A DNA stretch of 64,000 bases, from the NCBI RefSeq assembly GCF_000720475.1, contig NZ_JOAP01000013.1:61775-125774 (forward strand), in the 5' to 3' direction. This stretch comes from Streptomyces aureocirculatus. GTDB lineage: Bacteria > Actinomycetota > Actinomycetes > Streptomycetales > Streptomycetaceae. Position 1 is the stretch's first letter. Every line of letters begins with the position of its first letter. This document shows positions 51,541 through 59,972 of this stretch, piece by piece. The translations under genes were made by a program, and so were the position numbers. The notes under the pieces were generated by a model. It did not search any database, was not told the origin of the DNA, and was given only the letters and a program-made list of their open reading frames with translations.

Positions 51541-52422
51541 ATGCGCGACACCAGAAACACCGGAACGACCGCCGAGCGGGCGAGCTCCCGCTGCTCCCGC
51601 CTGGCCATCGTCCTCGCCCTGAGCGCGTCCGCACTGCTGTCCGCCATCGGCCCGGTCCGCGCGGCCCCGGCCAAGGACCCGCTGCCCGCGGACATCCCCG
51701 ACTACCAGGCCGCTCTCGACGCGGTGAAGTCCACCGCCGTCCGCAACGCAGTCTGCCGCTTTCTGCGCACCCCGCTGCCCACCGGGGCCGGCGGGCCGGT
51801 GCAGTCGATCCCCGACACCGCCGAACCGTGCCGTGGCCTCCCGACCTTCACGATCAAGGACCCGCTGGCCCTCAACGAGATCACCCCCGGCTTCGTCGCA
51901 GGCACCGCCCGGCCCCTGCCCACCGAAGCGATCAAGCTGACGCAGCTTGTCTCCTCGCTGAGCGCCACCGTCAACGGCCGCACGGCCACCGTCATGCTCG
52001 CCCCCACCCGAGGCGGCGGCTGGCACCTGGCGGCCGTGCGCGACGGCGACAGCGACGCCTCGTACGCGGGCAGGGCCACCCTGGGAACGCTGGTCTTCAC
52101 CGAACCCCAGATCCGCGGCTGGTACCAGCTCAAACTCAACACCGTCGAACCGCTCAACGACCAGGCCAGGGAAGGACTGAACGGGCAGGCGTCGGTATCG
52201 CTCGCCGACTACCAGCAACCGGTCAAGGCCCGATACGCCGACAAGCTGCCGGGCTCGGAGTACGACACCAAGGGCTACTCCAGCGGCTCCGGCCCACAGC
52301 GCAAGGAGGAGGACGGCACGTCGGCCTCCACCCCGCTGCTCGTCGGCGGTTCCGGAGCGGCACTCGCACTCGCGGGCGGGGTTGTCGTACTCCGCCGTCA
52401 CAAGCGCGCAAGCACTGGCTGA
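51541..52422 (+). CDS. Secreted, C-terminally membrane-anchored protein, partner of the cysteine protease
   Basis: 293 residues: signal peptide (LAIVLALSASALLSAI, cleavage after RAA), an extracellular domain with two Cys and LSATVNGRTATVMLAPTRGG, a polar linker, and a C-terminal helix with basic tail (GSGAALALAGGVVVLRRHKR). No LPxTG motif, so the anchor is a plain transmembrane helix. Starts 10 nt after the protease stop (GGCAGGCGAC as weak ribosome site). Function unknown; the pair looks like one operon. Confidence 0.78.
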   Translation: MRDTRNTGTTAERASSRCSRLAIVLALSASALLSAIGPVRAAPAKDPLPADIPDYQAALDAVKSTAVRNAVCRFLRTPLPTGAGGPVQSIPDTAEPCRGLPTFTIKDPLALNEITPGFVAGTARPLPTEAIKLTQLVSSLSATVNGRTATVMLAPTRGGGWHLAAVRDGDSDASYAGRATLGTLVFTEPQIRGWYQLKLNTVEPLNDQAREGLNGQASVSLADYQQPVKARYADKLPGSEYDTKGYSSGSGPQRKEEDGTSASTPLLVGGSGAALALAGGVVVLRRHKRASTG

Positions 52423-52517
52423 GCCCCGACCCGTACGCCACCCCACCCTGGCAACCAGCGAGGGCGGGGCGTGCCGAGCCGCCCGCGGATCCAGCCCCCG
52501 GGCATACCGCGGCAGCG

Positions 52518-52551
52518 CTGAGTGAGGCGCCCTGTGCGGCGCCTCACTCAG
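52518..52551. terminator. Strong 14-bp terminator hairpin
   Basis: CTGAGTGAGGCGCC, loop CTGTGC, exact complement. Ends the protease operon; also serves the opposite-strand fragment. Confidence 0.88.
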
Positions 52552-52570
52552 GCTGCGGATCAGGTGTTGC

Positions 52571-52665
52571 TCAGGGGCGGTAGAGCCAGACGACGTGGAA
52601 GTCGGAGCCGACCTCGGGGTGGTGCACGCAGTCGACGTCCGTGTATCCCTGGCGGATCGGTGCGG
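52571..52665 (-). pseudogene. C-terminal scrap of an unidentified gene
   Basis: IRQGYTDVDCVHHPEVGSDF followed by HVVWLYRP and a stop at 52571 is protein-like, but no gene body is attached upstream; the region there is low-complexity GC repeats and the VOC promoter. Confidence 0.4.
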
Positions 52666-52766
52666 CCCGGCGCGGCCCGGCGCGGCGCGCGCGGACGCGG
52701 ATCGGCTGGCTGCCGTCCGCAAATGCGGTGCGGGCCGCAACGGAAACCCACTGGTATGGTGCGCCG

Positions 52767-53201
52767 ATGTCTTCGATCAGGAAGTTCCAAGTCACCTTCG
52801 ACTGCGCGGAACCCGAGCGCGTCGCGCGCTTTTGGTGCGAGGTGTTGGGGTACGTCGCACCGCCGCCACCGGAGGGGTTCGACACCTGGGACGATTTCAA
52901 CCGGTCCCTGCCGTCTGAGGAACGGGACGCGTGGTTCGCCTGCAGTGATCCCTCAGGTGTGGGCCCGCGACTGTTCTTCCAGCGCGTTCCCGAAGGCAAG
53001 GTCGTCAAGAATCGGGTTCATCTCGATGTACGGGTCGGTACGGGGCTCGTGGGCGAAGAGCGCCTGGCCGTGCTCGAGGCCGAGTGCGCACGGTTGATCG
53101 CGCTCGGCGCGGTACGTGTGCGACTCCTGGCTGCCGATGAGGACAACGAGTCGTGCCTGGTGATGCAGGACATCGAGGGCAACGAGTTCTGTCTCGACTG
53201 A
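52767..53201 (+). CDS. VOC-family (glyoxalase-like) protein
   Basis: 144 residues. KFQVTFDCAEPERVARFWCE starts the first beta-alpha-beta-beta-beta unit; KNRVHLDVRVG and VMQDIEGNEFCLD carry the metal-binding His and Glu positions. Members are dioxygenases, isomerases or resistance binders; no specific role can be given. TATGGT lies 6 nt before ATG, indicating a leaderless message. Confidence 0.87.
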   Translation: MSSIRKFQVTFDCAEPERVARFWCEVLGYVAPPPPEGFDTWDDFNRSLPSEERDAWFACSDPSGVGPRLFFQRVPEGKVVKNRVHLDVRVGTGLVGEERLAVLEAECARLIALGAVRVRLLAADEDNESCLVMQDIEGNEFCLD

Positions 53202-53281
53202 GCACTTCGCAGACGACTGCCCCGCCGTCGCACCTCGCGGGGCGGAAGCCCCCCCGGCCATGCGCGCGCCCTGGCCCGGGG

Positions 53282-53310
53282 GTGTCCGGGTGTCCGGGTG
53301 TCCGGGTGTC
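53282..53310. repeat. 8-bp tandem repeat at the 3' end of the AA10 gene
   Basis: GTGTCCGG is repeated three and a half times, running into the stop codon of the polysaccharide monooxygenase gene. Confidence 0.8.
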
Positions 53311-53899
53311 AGAAGCGTACGTCGGAGCAGGCGTAGAAAGCGTTGCCGGTGTCGGCGATGGTCCAGACGCCGAGGATGAGGTGCCGACCGGTCTTCTGGG
53401 GCAGGACGCCTGCGTGGGTGACCGTGGAGCCGGGCTGACGGCCGCCGAAGGGTACGGAGAGGAACGGCTGTGGGTCCAGGTCGGCCCTGGTCAGTGGCTT
53501 GGCGGGGTTCCAGCCGTCCTTGGTGATGTAGTAGCGGAAGTCGGTGGTGGCGTGGCGGGCGGTGATCCGCCATACAAAGGTGTGGCTCTGGCCCGCGGTC
53601 AGGCTGGTGCTCGGCCAGTTCCCGCCTCGCGGATCGTCCAGTTCGGAGAAGCGCCCGATGCCACCCGAGCAGATGTGCCCGTCGGCGGGCCCGCGCGCGG
53701 GGAACCCCTTGGGACCCTCCACGCTCGGCGGCTCCCACTGGATCTGCCCGCAGTTCCGTACGGTGCCGTTGCCGCACAACTGCTGGCGGCTGACGGGCGA
53801 GTCGGTGTAGCCGTGGCCATGGGCGCTGCCGCTGGTGGCGAGCACGGTCGATCCGGCGAGGCCGAGGCCGAGGAGTAACGAGGTGAGCTTCCTGCGCAT
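53309..53899 (-). CDS. Secreted lytic polysaccharide monooxygenase, AA10
   Basis: 196 residues. Signal peptide MRRKLTSLLLGLGLAGST ends at SAHG, leaving His as residue 1 of the mature protein (HGYTDSPVSRQQLC). The second histidine-brace His is in WRITARHATTDFRYYI. GPADGHICSGG, GWNPAKPLTRADLDPQPFL and AFYACSDVRF are typical of CBM33/AA10 enzymes. Copper-dependent oxidative cleavage of chitin or cellulose outside the cell. No carbohydrate-binding module is attached. ATG at 53899 follows GGGAGC. Confidence 0.94.
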   Translation of the reverse strand: MRRKLTSLLLGLGLAGSTVLATSGSAHGHGYTDSPVSRQQLCGNGTVRNCGQIQWEPPSVEGPKGFPARGPADGHICSGGIGRFSELDDPRGGNWPSTSLTAGQSHTFVWRITARHATTDFRYYITKDGWNPAKPLTRADLDPQPFLSVPFGGRQPGSTVTHAGVLPQKTGRHLILGVWTIADTGNAFYACSDVRF

Positions 53900-54053
53900 G
53901 GTGTGCTCCCGTGGTCCGAGGTTGCGGATGGGGGCGGACACACACCTCGGATGCACTGACACTGCCACTGCCGGACCGAACCGTGAGGACGGCGTGGCCG
54001 TGAGGAGACAACCGGAGGACACGCGTCCGACGCGGTCTAGACCAAGTCCGAGA

Positions 54054-54165
54054 TTAGCTCGACGGGTTGGTCATGTCCATACCAATGACAAGTCGTCCGG
54101 AGGGGCGGAGCGCCCGGGCCGCTTCGGACATGATGTCAGCGGGGGCGACCCCGCGCGGCGACGGC
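54054..54165 (-). pseudogene. SAM-methyltransferase C-terminal scrap
   Basis: DIMSEAARALRPSGRLVIGM then DMTNPSS and a stop at 54054 match the post-motif region of class I methyltransferases (ALRPGGRLVIGD). Nothing recognisable precedes it. The remaining gap to 54270 holds no gene. Confidence 0.55.
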
Positions 54166-54273
54166 ACAGTATGCGCCACGGGTGACCCGCCGTCGGGTGG
54201 CCGGGGTTGAGGCCCCGGGCCGTTGGGCACGGGTGTGCTCGACCGGGGCGCGGTAGTGGAGGGAGCCGGGGCG

Positions 54274-55349
54274 ATGGGCGACATGGGCAGTGCTGGTGAG
54301 CGGGCGGTGGACAGTGTGCGCGGCGGAGACGGGGGAGGCGCCGCGCTCATCGACGCGGCGCTCGGCTATGTGTTCCCGGCCGCGCTGCGTGCGGCCGCTC
54401 TTGCCCGCGTGGCGGACCACTTGTCCGACGGGCCGCGCACACCCGCCGATGTGGCCGCCGCCACCGATACGGACCCGACGGCCTTGACCCGGGTGCTCCG
54501 GCTGCTGGCCACGCGGGGACTGTTCGGCGAGGACGAACAGGGCCGGTTCCAACTGGAGGCAGCGGGGGAGGCGCTGCGGTCCGACGTTCCCGGATCGGTA
54601 CGGGACGGAATTCTCATGATCACCGACCGTACGTTCTGGCTCCCGGCAGGGCGGATGGACCACTGTCTGAGTACCGGCGGTTCCGTCTTCGAGGACATCT
54701 TCGCCAAGCCCTTCTTCGACCACTTCGCCCAGGACGCCGAGACCGCCGCCGTCTTCCACGACGGCATGGCCGCCATGTCCGGTGTGGAGAACGAGCCGAT
54801 CGCCGGGGCCTATGACTTCCCGAAGACCGGCACCGTCGTGGATGTCGGAGGGGGCCAGGGTGGGTTTCTCGCCGCCGTTCTGCGAGCCTGCCCGGGGCTC
54901 GACGGTGTGCTGTACGACCGGGCCCACGTCGTGGCCGGGCACCGGCTGGGTGACGACGCGGCGCTCGCTGGGCGGTGGTCCACGGCGGAGGGTGACTTCT
55001 TCACCGCGTACCCAAGGGCGACGTCCTCCTGCTCAAGCGCATCCTGCACGACTGGCAGGACGAGCAGTGTGTCCGCCTGCTGCGCGCCTGCCGCCGCGCG
55101 CTCGCTCCGGGAGGGCGGATCCTCGTCGTGGACGCGGTCATCGCACCTGACAACCGCCCTCATCAGGCCAAGGACCTGGACCTTCTGATGATGGCTGCAC
55201 TGGTTGGCCGCGAGCGCACGCACGAGGACTTCCGTGCGCTGCTGGCCGAGGCGGGCCTGCGCCTGACCCGTGTCTGTTCCACTCCCACCGTCTTGAGCGT
55301 CATCGAAGCCCGGGCCGGCGACGACGCGACGGAAACGGCCGGCTCCTGA
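54274..55349 (+). pseudogene. O-methyltransferase (plant-OMT/acetylserotonin-OMT type) with one frameshift
   Basis: A full-length methyltransferase in two frames. Frame one: dimerisation domain (ALGYVFPAALRAAALARVAD, VLRLLATRGLFGEDEQGRFQ) and SAM motif TVVDVGGGQGGFLAAVLRA. At about 55010 the frame shifts by one base within GCGTACCCAAGGGC; the second frame continues GDVLLLKRILHDWQDEQCVR (catalytic His), LAPGGRILVVDAVIAPD to 55349. Either a recent mutation or a base-call error; everything else is intact. ATG at 54274 has GGAGGGAG upstream. Substrates of the family are phenolic secondary metabolites. Confidence 0.85.
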
Positions 55350-55509
55350 ATCTCGGCAGGCCGTAGGTTTGTCCATGCTCCGCAGGCCGGGCGGCACGAG
55401 TTCGCGGTGGCAGGCGCGTTGCGGGGCGTGGGCGGGTACAGAGCGTAGGTTCCTCCGCAGAGGCTGTGTCTGTATTTCCGGATCCCAGACCCCGAACCGG
55501 AGTGATCGT

Positions 55510-55872
55510 TTGTGTACGCTGCCAGACCTTGAGCCCGAGGAGTCCGCCGAAGAGTTCGCCGCGGAGCCGCAGCAGGAGGTTGCCCGCCTCAAGGCGGAAG
55601 TCGATGATCTCCATCGGGCCTTGCAGACCAATGCGGTCCTGGACCAGGCCGTCGGTGTGCTCATGGCGGCCGGGCGCCTCACGCCCGAGCAGGGCTGGGA
55701 CGCGTTGCGGGATCTGTCCGGGCGCATGGACGTCGAGTGCCAGGACCTGGCTGGGTCGATCGTCGCCTGGGGGCGCGACGGGCGCCTGCCCACAGACCTT
55801 CGGGCCCAGCTCAGGGCATGGGACCGGCGACAGGTGCACCGCCCCACCGACGCAGATGAAGCTGTCCCGTGA
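55510..55872 (+). CDS. ANTAR-domain RNA-binding protein
   Basis: A coiled-coil start (EEFAAEPQQEVARLKAEVDD) leads into the three-helix ANTAR domain: ALQTNAVLDQAVGVLMAAGR, LTPEQGWDALRDLSGRMDVE and QDLAGSIVAWGRDGRLP. ANTAR proteins bind RNA hairpins and prevent termination. The start is uncertain: the frame is open upstream to 55369, and TTG at 55510 gives 120 residues. No GAF or receiver sensor is attached. Confidence 0.78.
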   Translation: MCTLPDLEPEESAEEFAAEPQQEVARLKAEVDDLHRALQTNAVLDQAVGVLMAAGRLTPEQGWDALRDLSGRMDVECQDLAGSIVAWGRDGRLPTDLRAQLRAWDRRQVHRPTDADEAVP

Positions 55873-56142
55873 CCGGTCGCCCCTTGGGTGTATGCCCGGG
55901 GGATGGCCACATCCGTGCTCATCGGCAGCCACTGTGTCGCCATCGGCAGGCCGAAGCAGCTCGCTGACCTGCTGGTGAGCTACATCGAGCATTGACGGCC
56001 CGGCCACTACGGGAACACCTGGACGCTTGCTCGGTGCGCGTGCGTTTCGTCCATCTGCCTGCCCGTCACGCAGGGATACTCGGTGGTCGATCGATCGAGA
56101 CGGACTCGGGTTGCACAACACGATGGCGGACAGGTGGATCAC

Positions 56143-56886
56143 ATGACTGACGACGGCTTCTTCGTCCGCAGATACGGGCCGCCGCCACATGAGGACCGCC
56201 CGGCCATGGTGCTCGTACACGGACTCGGACTCTCGGGCCGGTACTTCGTGCCGCTCGCACGCAGGCTGGCCGCAGGCGGGGCGAGCGTGGTGGTGCCGGA
56301 TCTGCCGGGCAACGCGCGTTCGCGGGCCACCGTACGCCGCGCGCCCGACGTCGGACAGCTCGCTGATGCCTTGGCCCGCCTGCACCAGCGTCTGTTCTTG
56401 GGTCCGAGCCAGTTGGTGGCCAACTCGGTCGGCTGTCAGGTGGTCGCGGCCCTCGCCGCACGCCACCCCCACCTGGTGAGCCACCTGGTGCTGGTCGGTC
56501 CTGCGCTCGAACCGGGCATCTCCGCCCTGCGCCAGTTCGGTCGGCTCGTCGCGGACGCCCCCAGGGAGCCCCTGGGGCTGCTCTCCCTGGCCGCGTTCGA
56601 CTATCTGGTGACCGGCCCCCTGCGGTGCGCCGCCTCCTTTCAGCACTCGCTGCGGGACGCAGCGGAGTCATTCGAGGTGAACCTCTCCCGGGTCCGCGCG
56701 CCCACGCTCGTCGTACGGGGAGCGGGTGACACCATCGCCTCCGGCACATGGACTCGGCGGGTGGCAGGACTGGTCGCCGACGGGCGCACGGAAGACGTCC
56801 CAGGCGCGGCCCACGCAGCCCACTACAGTGCGCCGGACGCCATGGCCGCACTGATCGAGAAGTTCACGGCGGAGAGGCCCGGATGA
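56143..56886 (+). CDS. Alpha/beta-hydrolase
   Basis: 247 residues: AMVLVHGLGLSGRYFVPLAR (oxyanion HG), nucleophile elbow VANSVGCQVVAALAARHPHL (Ser in N-S-V-G, with Ala in place of the first Gly of GxSxG), catalytic Asp region LVVRGAGDTIASGTW and His in VPGAAHAAHYSAPD. ATG at 56143 with GGTGG upstream. Its stop overlaps the next ATG (ATGA), so it forms an operon with the membrane protein that follows. Confidence 0.87.
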   Translation: MTDDGFFVRRYGPPPHEDRPAMVLVHGLGLSGRYFVPLARRLAAGGASVVVPDLPGNARSRATVRRAPDVGQLADALARLHQRLFLGPSQLVANSVGCQVVAALAARHPHLVSHLVLVGPALEPGISALRQFGRLVADAPREPLGLLSLAAFDYLVTGPLRCAASFQHSLRDAAESFEVNLSRVRAPTLVVRGAGDTIASGTWTRRVAGLVADGRTEDVPGAAHAAHYSAPDAMAALIEKFTAERPG

Positions 56887-57380
56887 AGTCCCGGAAGACG
56901 TCCGGCCGCGCACCGTCCGGCCACGCGGGGCGCCCCTCGCCCTGGTTGCGCCTGCTGCCCGGCATCTCTCCGAAACGCCGAGGCCTGGTCCTTGCCTGGT
57001 GGGGGTTCGCCCTCACCTTCGGCGGCATGCGCCTGCTCACCTGGCTCATCCATGTCGACGTGGCCGGGGTCGGCGACATGCAGGCCGGTGGGGTGCACAT
57101 CCACCACTACGTGTGGGGAATCCTGTTGCTCGCCGTGGTGGGCGTGGCAGGACTGGCAGACCGCTCGGCGCGGGCGCGCGCCTGGATGGGGCTGGCCTAC
57201 GGGGTCGGCCTGGCCCTCGTCGTCGACGAGGCGGCACTGCTGATCAGCTTGGAAGACGTGTACTGGGACACCGAGGGCGGAATCAGCATCGCCCTGGCCA
57301 TCGCCATGATCGCCGTGGTCGGAAGCGTTCTCGCGCTCACGCGGGGGCGGCGCGCTTCGAGAGGTGAGTTGGAGAGGTGA
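56883..57380 (+). CDS. Four-helix integral membrane protein with HIHHY motif
   Basis: 165 residues. Helices at about 35-55, 75-92, 100-120 and 135-155. GVHIHHYVWGILLLAVVGVA and LALVVDEAALLISLEDVYWD contain His and acidic residues within or near the membrane, suggestive of metal or proton chemistry. The last residues (GELER) are encoded by the first copies of a 13-bp repeat. Coupled to the hydrolase by ATGA. Not recognised further. Confidence 0.8.
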   Translation: MKSRKTSGRAPSGHAGRPSPWLRLLPGISPKRRGLVLAWWGFALTFGGMRLLTWLIHVDVAGVGDMQAGGVHIHHYVWGILLLAVVGVAGLADRSARARAWMGLAYGVGLALVVDEAALLISLEDVYWDTEGGISIALAIAMIAVVGSVLALTRGRRASRGELER

Positions 57381-57438
57381 GTTGGAGAGGTGAGTTCGAG
57401 GAGTGAGTTCGAGGAGTGAGTTCGAGGAGTGAGTTCGA
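57361..57438. repeat. Sixfold 13-bp tandem repeat across a stop codon
   Basis: GAGGTGAGTTGGA (two copies), a hybrid GAGGTGAGTTCGA, then GGAGTGAGTTCGA (three copies). The membrane-protein stop lies in the second copy, so copy number would alter the C-terminus. Confidence 0.9.
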
Positions 57439-57510
57439 AGGGCCCGTGCACAGTCGAAGCACGGCACGGTGCCTGTGGCCGCCTTGGTCTGCACTCCTGC
57501 GACTGTCCGC

Positions 57511-57550
57511 GCAGCCCGCAGCCCGCAGCCCGCAGCCCGCAGCCCGCAGG
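57511..57550. repeat. Heptamer repeat GCAGCCC, five copies
   Basis: Perfect 7-bp units in a 475-nt stretch (57381-57855) with no convincing gene. Confidence 0.9.
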
Positions 57551-57855
57551 CTCCGCAGCCCGCGGGCCTGGACGCCCCGTCCGTGTCCGCGAGCCCACTC
57601 TTCCTGGGCGGCCCCCGCAGGCCCCGGATGCGGGAGAATACGTGGGAAGGATGTCCGGCGATGCCGGAGATCGGCTTCCGTCTTGAGGCGTCGGCGGACA
57701 GGAGGGTGCTTCGGACATGGTCAGCGAGGCTTGGGACGGACATTGCTGACGAACCAGGTGCGGGTGCTGCGGCCCAGTGCGCACCCTGAGGGAGATCTTG
57801 GTCGCCAGGCAGGCGGGCGCCGTACCGCCCGCGGGCAGAGAAGGAAGCGGCTGCC

Positions 57856-58200
57856 ATGGAGCAGGACGCCGAACCCCGGCTGGTGATCCGTCAAGTCCCG
57901 GCGGGCCGGACCGCGACAGTCATATGCCTGTCCGGCGAACTGGACTTCGACACCGTCGCCTTGCTGCGCGAGGAGATCGTGCAAGTGGCGGCGCAGCCTG
58001 GTCGCCGTCGACTGTTGCTCGAGCTGTCCGCCGTCACCTATTGCGACAACGCCGGTCTGTTCACGCTGCTGGGCATGTGCCGAGCACTGGATGCGGTGGG
58101 TATCGCGGTCGGCATCATCGAGACCGGGCTCGTCGCAGGGGCCGCCATCGACCGGGCGGGCCTCCAGGACCAGTTGCCCCTGCGGCGATCCGATCCCTGA
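57856..58200 (+). CDS. STAS-domain anti-anti-sigma-like protein lacking the phospho-serine
   Basis: 114 residues. TVICLSGELDFDTVALLREE and LLLELSAVTYCDNAGLFTLL define the STAS fold. The canonical D-S-(S/A/T)-G phosphorylation site reads D-N-A-G, so regulation by an RsbW-like kinase cannot occur at that position. ATG at 57856 follows GAAGGAAGCGGCTGCC. A second, broken STAS copy follows, suggesting a tandem duplication. Confidence 0.85.
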   Translation: MEQDAEPRLVIRQVPAGRTATVICLSGELDFDTVALLREEIVQVAAQPGRRRLLLELSAVTYCDNAGLFTLLGMCRALDAVGIAVGIIETGLVAGAAIDRAGLQDQLPLRRSDP

Positions 58201-58480
58201 GAGAGGTGACCACGCCGACGGCACGCAAGTTCCATCCGCCGCGGGCCCCGCTGTGGCCGGAACACAGCAGGGCCCGCGTCATACTCGACCTGAGCCGGGT
58301 CACCTTCCGAGCCCCCGTGGCCCTGGAGCTCTTGGGCTCTGCCTCGTAGCAACTGGGCACGCACGGCGGCGAACTGGTCGTGGAGCACGCCCACGGCCAG
58401 CTCCAGCGCCTCCTGCAACTGAGCGGACCGCACCGGGACTGCGGATCCACACCGTGCCCGCGGGACGCCTGGCCGCCGGT
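58199..58480 (+). pseudogene. Second STAS-domain gene, broken
   Basis: ARVILDLSRVTFRAPVALEL is a STAS core strand-helix unit; an in-frame TAG at 58348 interrupts it, after which the same frame continues QLGTHGGELVVEHAHGQLQR LLQLSG, matching the rest of the fold. The phosphorylation site is absent here too. Confidence 0.65.
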
Positions 58481-58554
58481 CACATTTTCCTGGCGCGATC
58501 CGTCAGGACAGTGACAGCACCTTGCGGTGCCCCTGAGGAAACAAGGAGACGATG

Positions 58555-59061
58555 ATGGCTACACGTTCGATCACGGCTGAGGTCCCGATGGTGCCGCGGA
58601 TGAGCGAGGACCCCGCGCAGCTCGTCCCTGAACTGGCCGCGGTGTCGGCGGCACTGTTCAAGGTCACCGGCAACGGTTCGGTGCCGCGTTCCACGATCAG
58701 CCTGGTTCAACTTCGGGCGGGCCAGCTCGTCGGCAGCACCTACCTGACCGTTCTGCACACCGGGTTCCTGCGCAAGGCGGGGGAGTCGGAGGAGCGGATC
58801 ACGTCGGTGTCCTCCTGGCAGGACTCGCCGTACTTCTCCGGCGCGGAGCGCGCCGCTCTGGCCTTGGTGGAGGCCGTGCTGCAGCCGTCCGCGGACGGCG
58901 AGCGGGTTTCTGACGAGTTGTACGCACAGGCTGCCGAGCACTACGAGGAGAAGGCCCTCGCCACGTTGATGTTCGCGATCGGGCAGGTCAACTTCTTCAT
59001 AGCCGTGGCTCTCATCGCCAAGCCGGTGCCCGGTCGGTCGTTCACCGATCCGTGGAAGTAG
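58555..59061 (+). CDS. Carboxymuconolactone decarboxylase (CMD/AhpD-like) fold protein without the redox cysteines
   Basis: 168 residues matching CMD proteins (TISLVQLRAGQLVGSTYLTV, then LRKAGESEERITSVSSWQDS and ERAALALVEAVLQ). The C-x-x-C that gives AhpD-type peroxidase activity is replaced by S-T-Y-L, although the following His (VLHT) is kept. It is therefore unlikely to be a thiol peroxidase. ATG at 58555 has GGAG 6 nt upstream. Confidence 0.83.
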   Translation: MATRSITAEVPMVPRMSEDPAQLVPELAAVSAALFKVTGNGSVPRSTISLVQLRAGQLVGSTYLTVLHTGFLRKAGESEERITSVSSWQDSPYFSGAERAALALVEAVLQPSADGERVSDELYAQAAEHYEEKALATLMFAIGQVNFFIAVALIAKPVPGRSFTDPWK

Positions 59062-59191
59062 GACCGAACAGGTTCTTGCAGTTTGATGGGGGGGCACCTG
59101 GCCCGACGGGCGCCCCCCCATGCTCGGGTTCGTGCCTCGCGTGATGAAGTCGGCCGGACGGGCAATGAGGGAAGAAGGGAGGCGGTGCCGG

Positions 59192-59800
59192 GTGGGCGGA
59201 GATGTGCTGCGTTGGAGGGACTACCGCAGTGTGCCGTGGCGGAACGGCGGCGGACTGACCCGGGAGGTCACGTCCGGTCGTGTCCAAGTTCCCCTGACCT
59301 CTGAGGAGTTGGCCGACAGCTTCGACTGGCGGGTGAGTGTCGCGGACGTGGACGCGGACGGCCCCTTCTCGCCCTTCGCCGGGATCGACCGCGTGATCAC
59401 CCTGGTCGAGGGAGAGGGCATGCTGCTGACCGTGGACGGGACCCGGCACGAAGTCGGACCGCTGAACCCCTTCGCCTTCTCCGGCGACGCGGTGACGGAC
59501 TGCCGGCTGGTGGCGGGCGCGGTGCGCAATGTGAATGTGATGACCCGCAGGGGCCGGGCGAAGGCAGACGTGCGGATCGTCCGCGTCGCTGCCGCGGAGG
59601 CCGCGGAGATGGCGTGTGCCACGGGTGAGACCCTCTTGGTCGTGGCCGCCACCGAGGGCATCGCCGTCGGCGGTCCGGACGGACCGGAGACACCCCTGGG
59701 CAGGCTGGACTGCGTACGTCATCAAGGCCCGGGCCCGCTGACCCTGCGGGGCGACGGCACGGTGGCCGGGATCAGGATCAGGAGCGGCGCGACGCACTGA
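59192..59800 (+). CDS. HutD/Ves-family cupin protein
   Basis: 202 residues: YRSVPWRNGGGLTREVTSGR at the start and FDWRVSVADVDADGPFSPFA, GIDRVITLVEGEGMLLTVDG are the HutD hallmarks. HutD proteins are bicupins linked to histidine utilisation and N-formimino-glutamate control. GTG at 59192 is favoured by AAGGGAGG upstream; ATG at 59165 would add 9 residues. No hut genes are nearby. Confidence 0.88.
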   Translation: MGGDVLRWRDYRSVPWRNGGGLTREVTSGRVQVPLTSEELADSFDWRVSVADVDADGPFSPFAGIDRVITLVEGEGMLLTVDGTRHEVGPLNPFAFSGDAVTDCRLVAGAVRNVNVMTRRGRAKADVRIVRVAAAEAAEMACATGETLLVVAATEGIAVGGPDGPETPLGRLDCVRHQGPGPLTLRGDGTVAGIRIRSGATH

Positions 59801-59972
59801 CGGCGGGGCGGGATCAGTACCCGGCCTCGAAACGCGCAAGGGGTCACCCTCGGTCGCTGTTCGCCCAGCAGACCGTGGACGCCGCCGTCGATCGCCGTAC
59901 GGCATCCGGGCTCCGCCCGCCGCGGGAGGCGTGCGCAGCAAGCGCTCGCGCTCCTCACCTACCCTTTCCCTC

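Noticed and set aside
57600..57855. Possible fragment of a regulator before the STAS gene (RVLRTWSARLGTDIADEPGA)
   Set aside because: Faintly like the start of an RsbW-type protein, but too short and without the N or G boxes to support a call.
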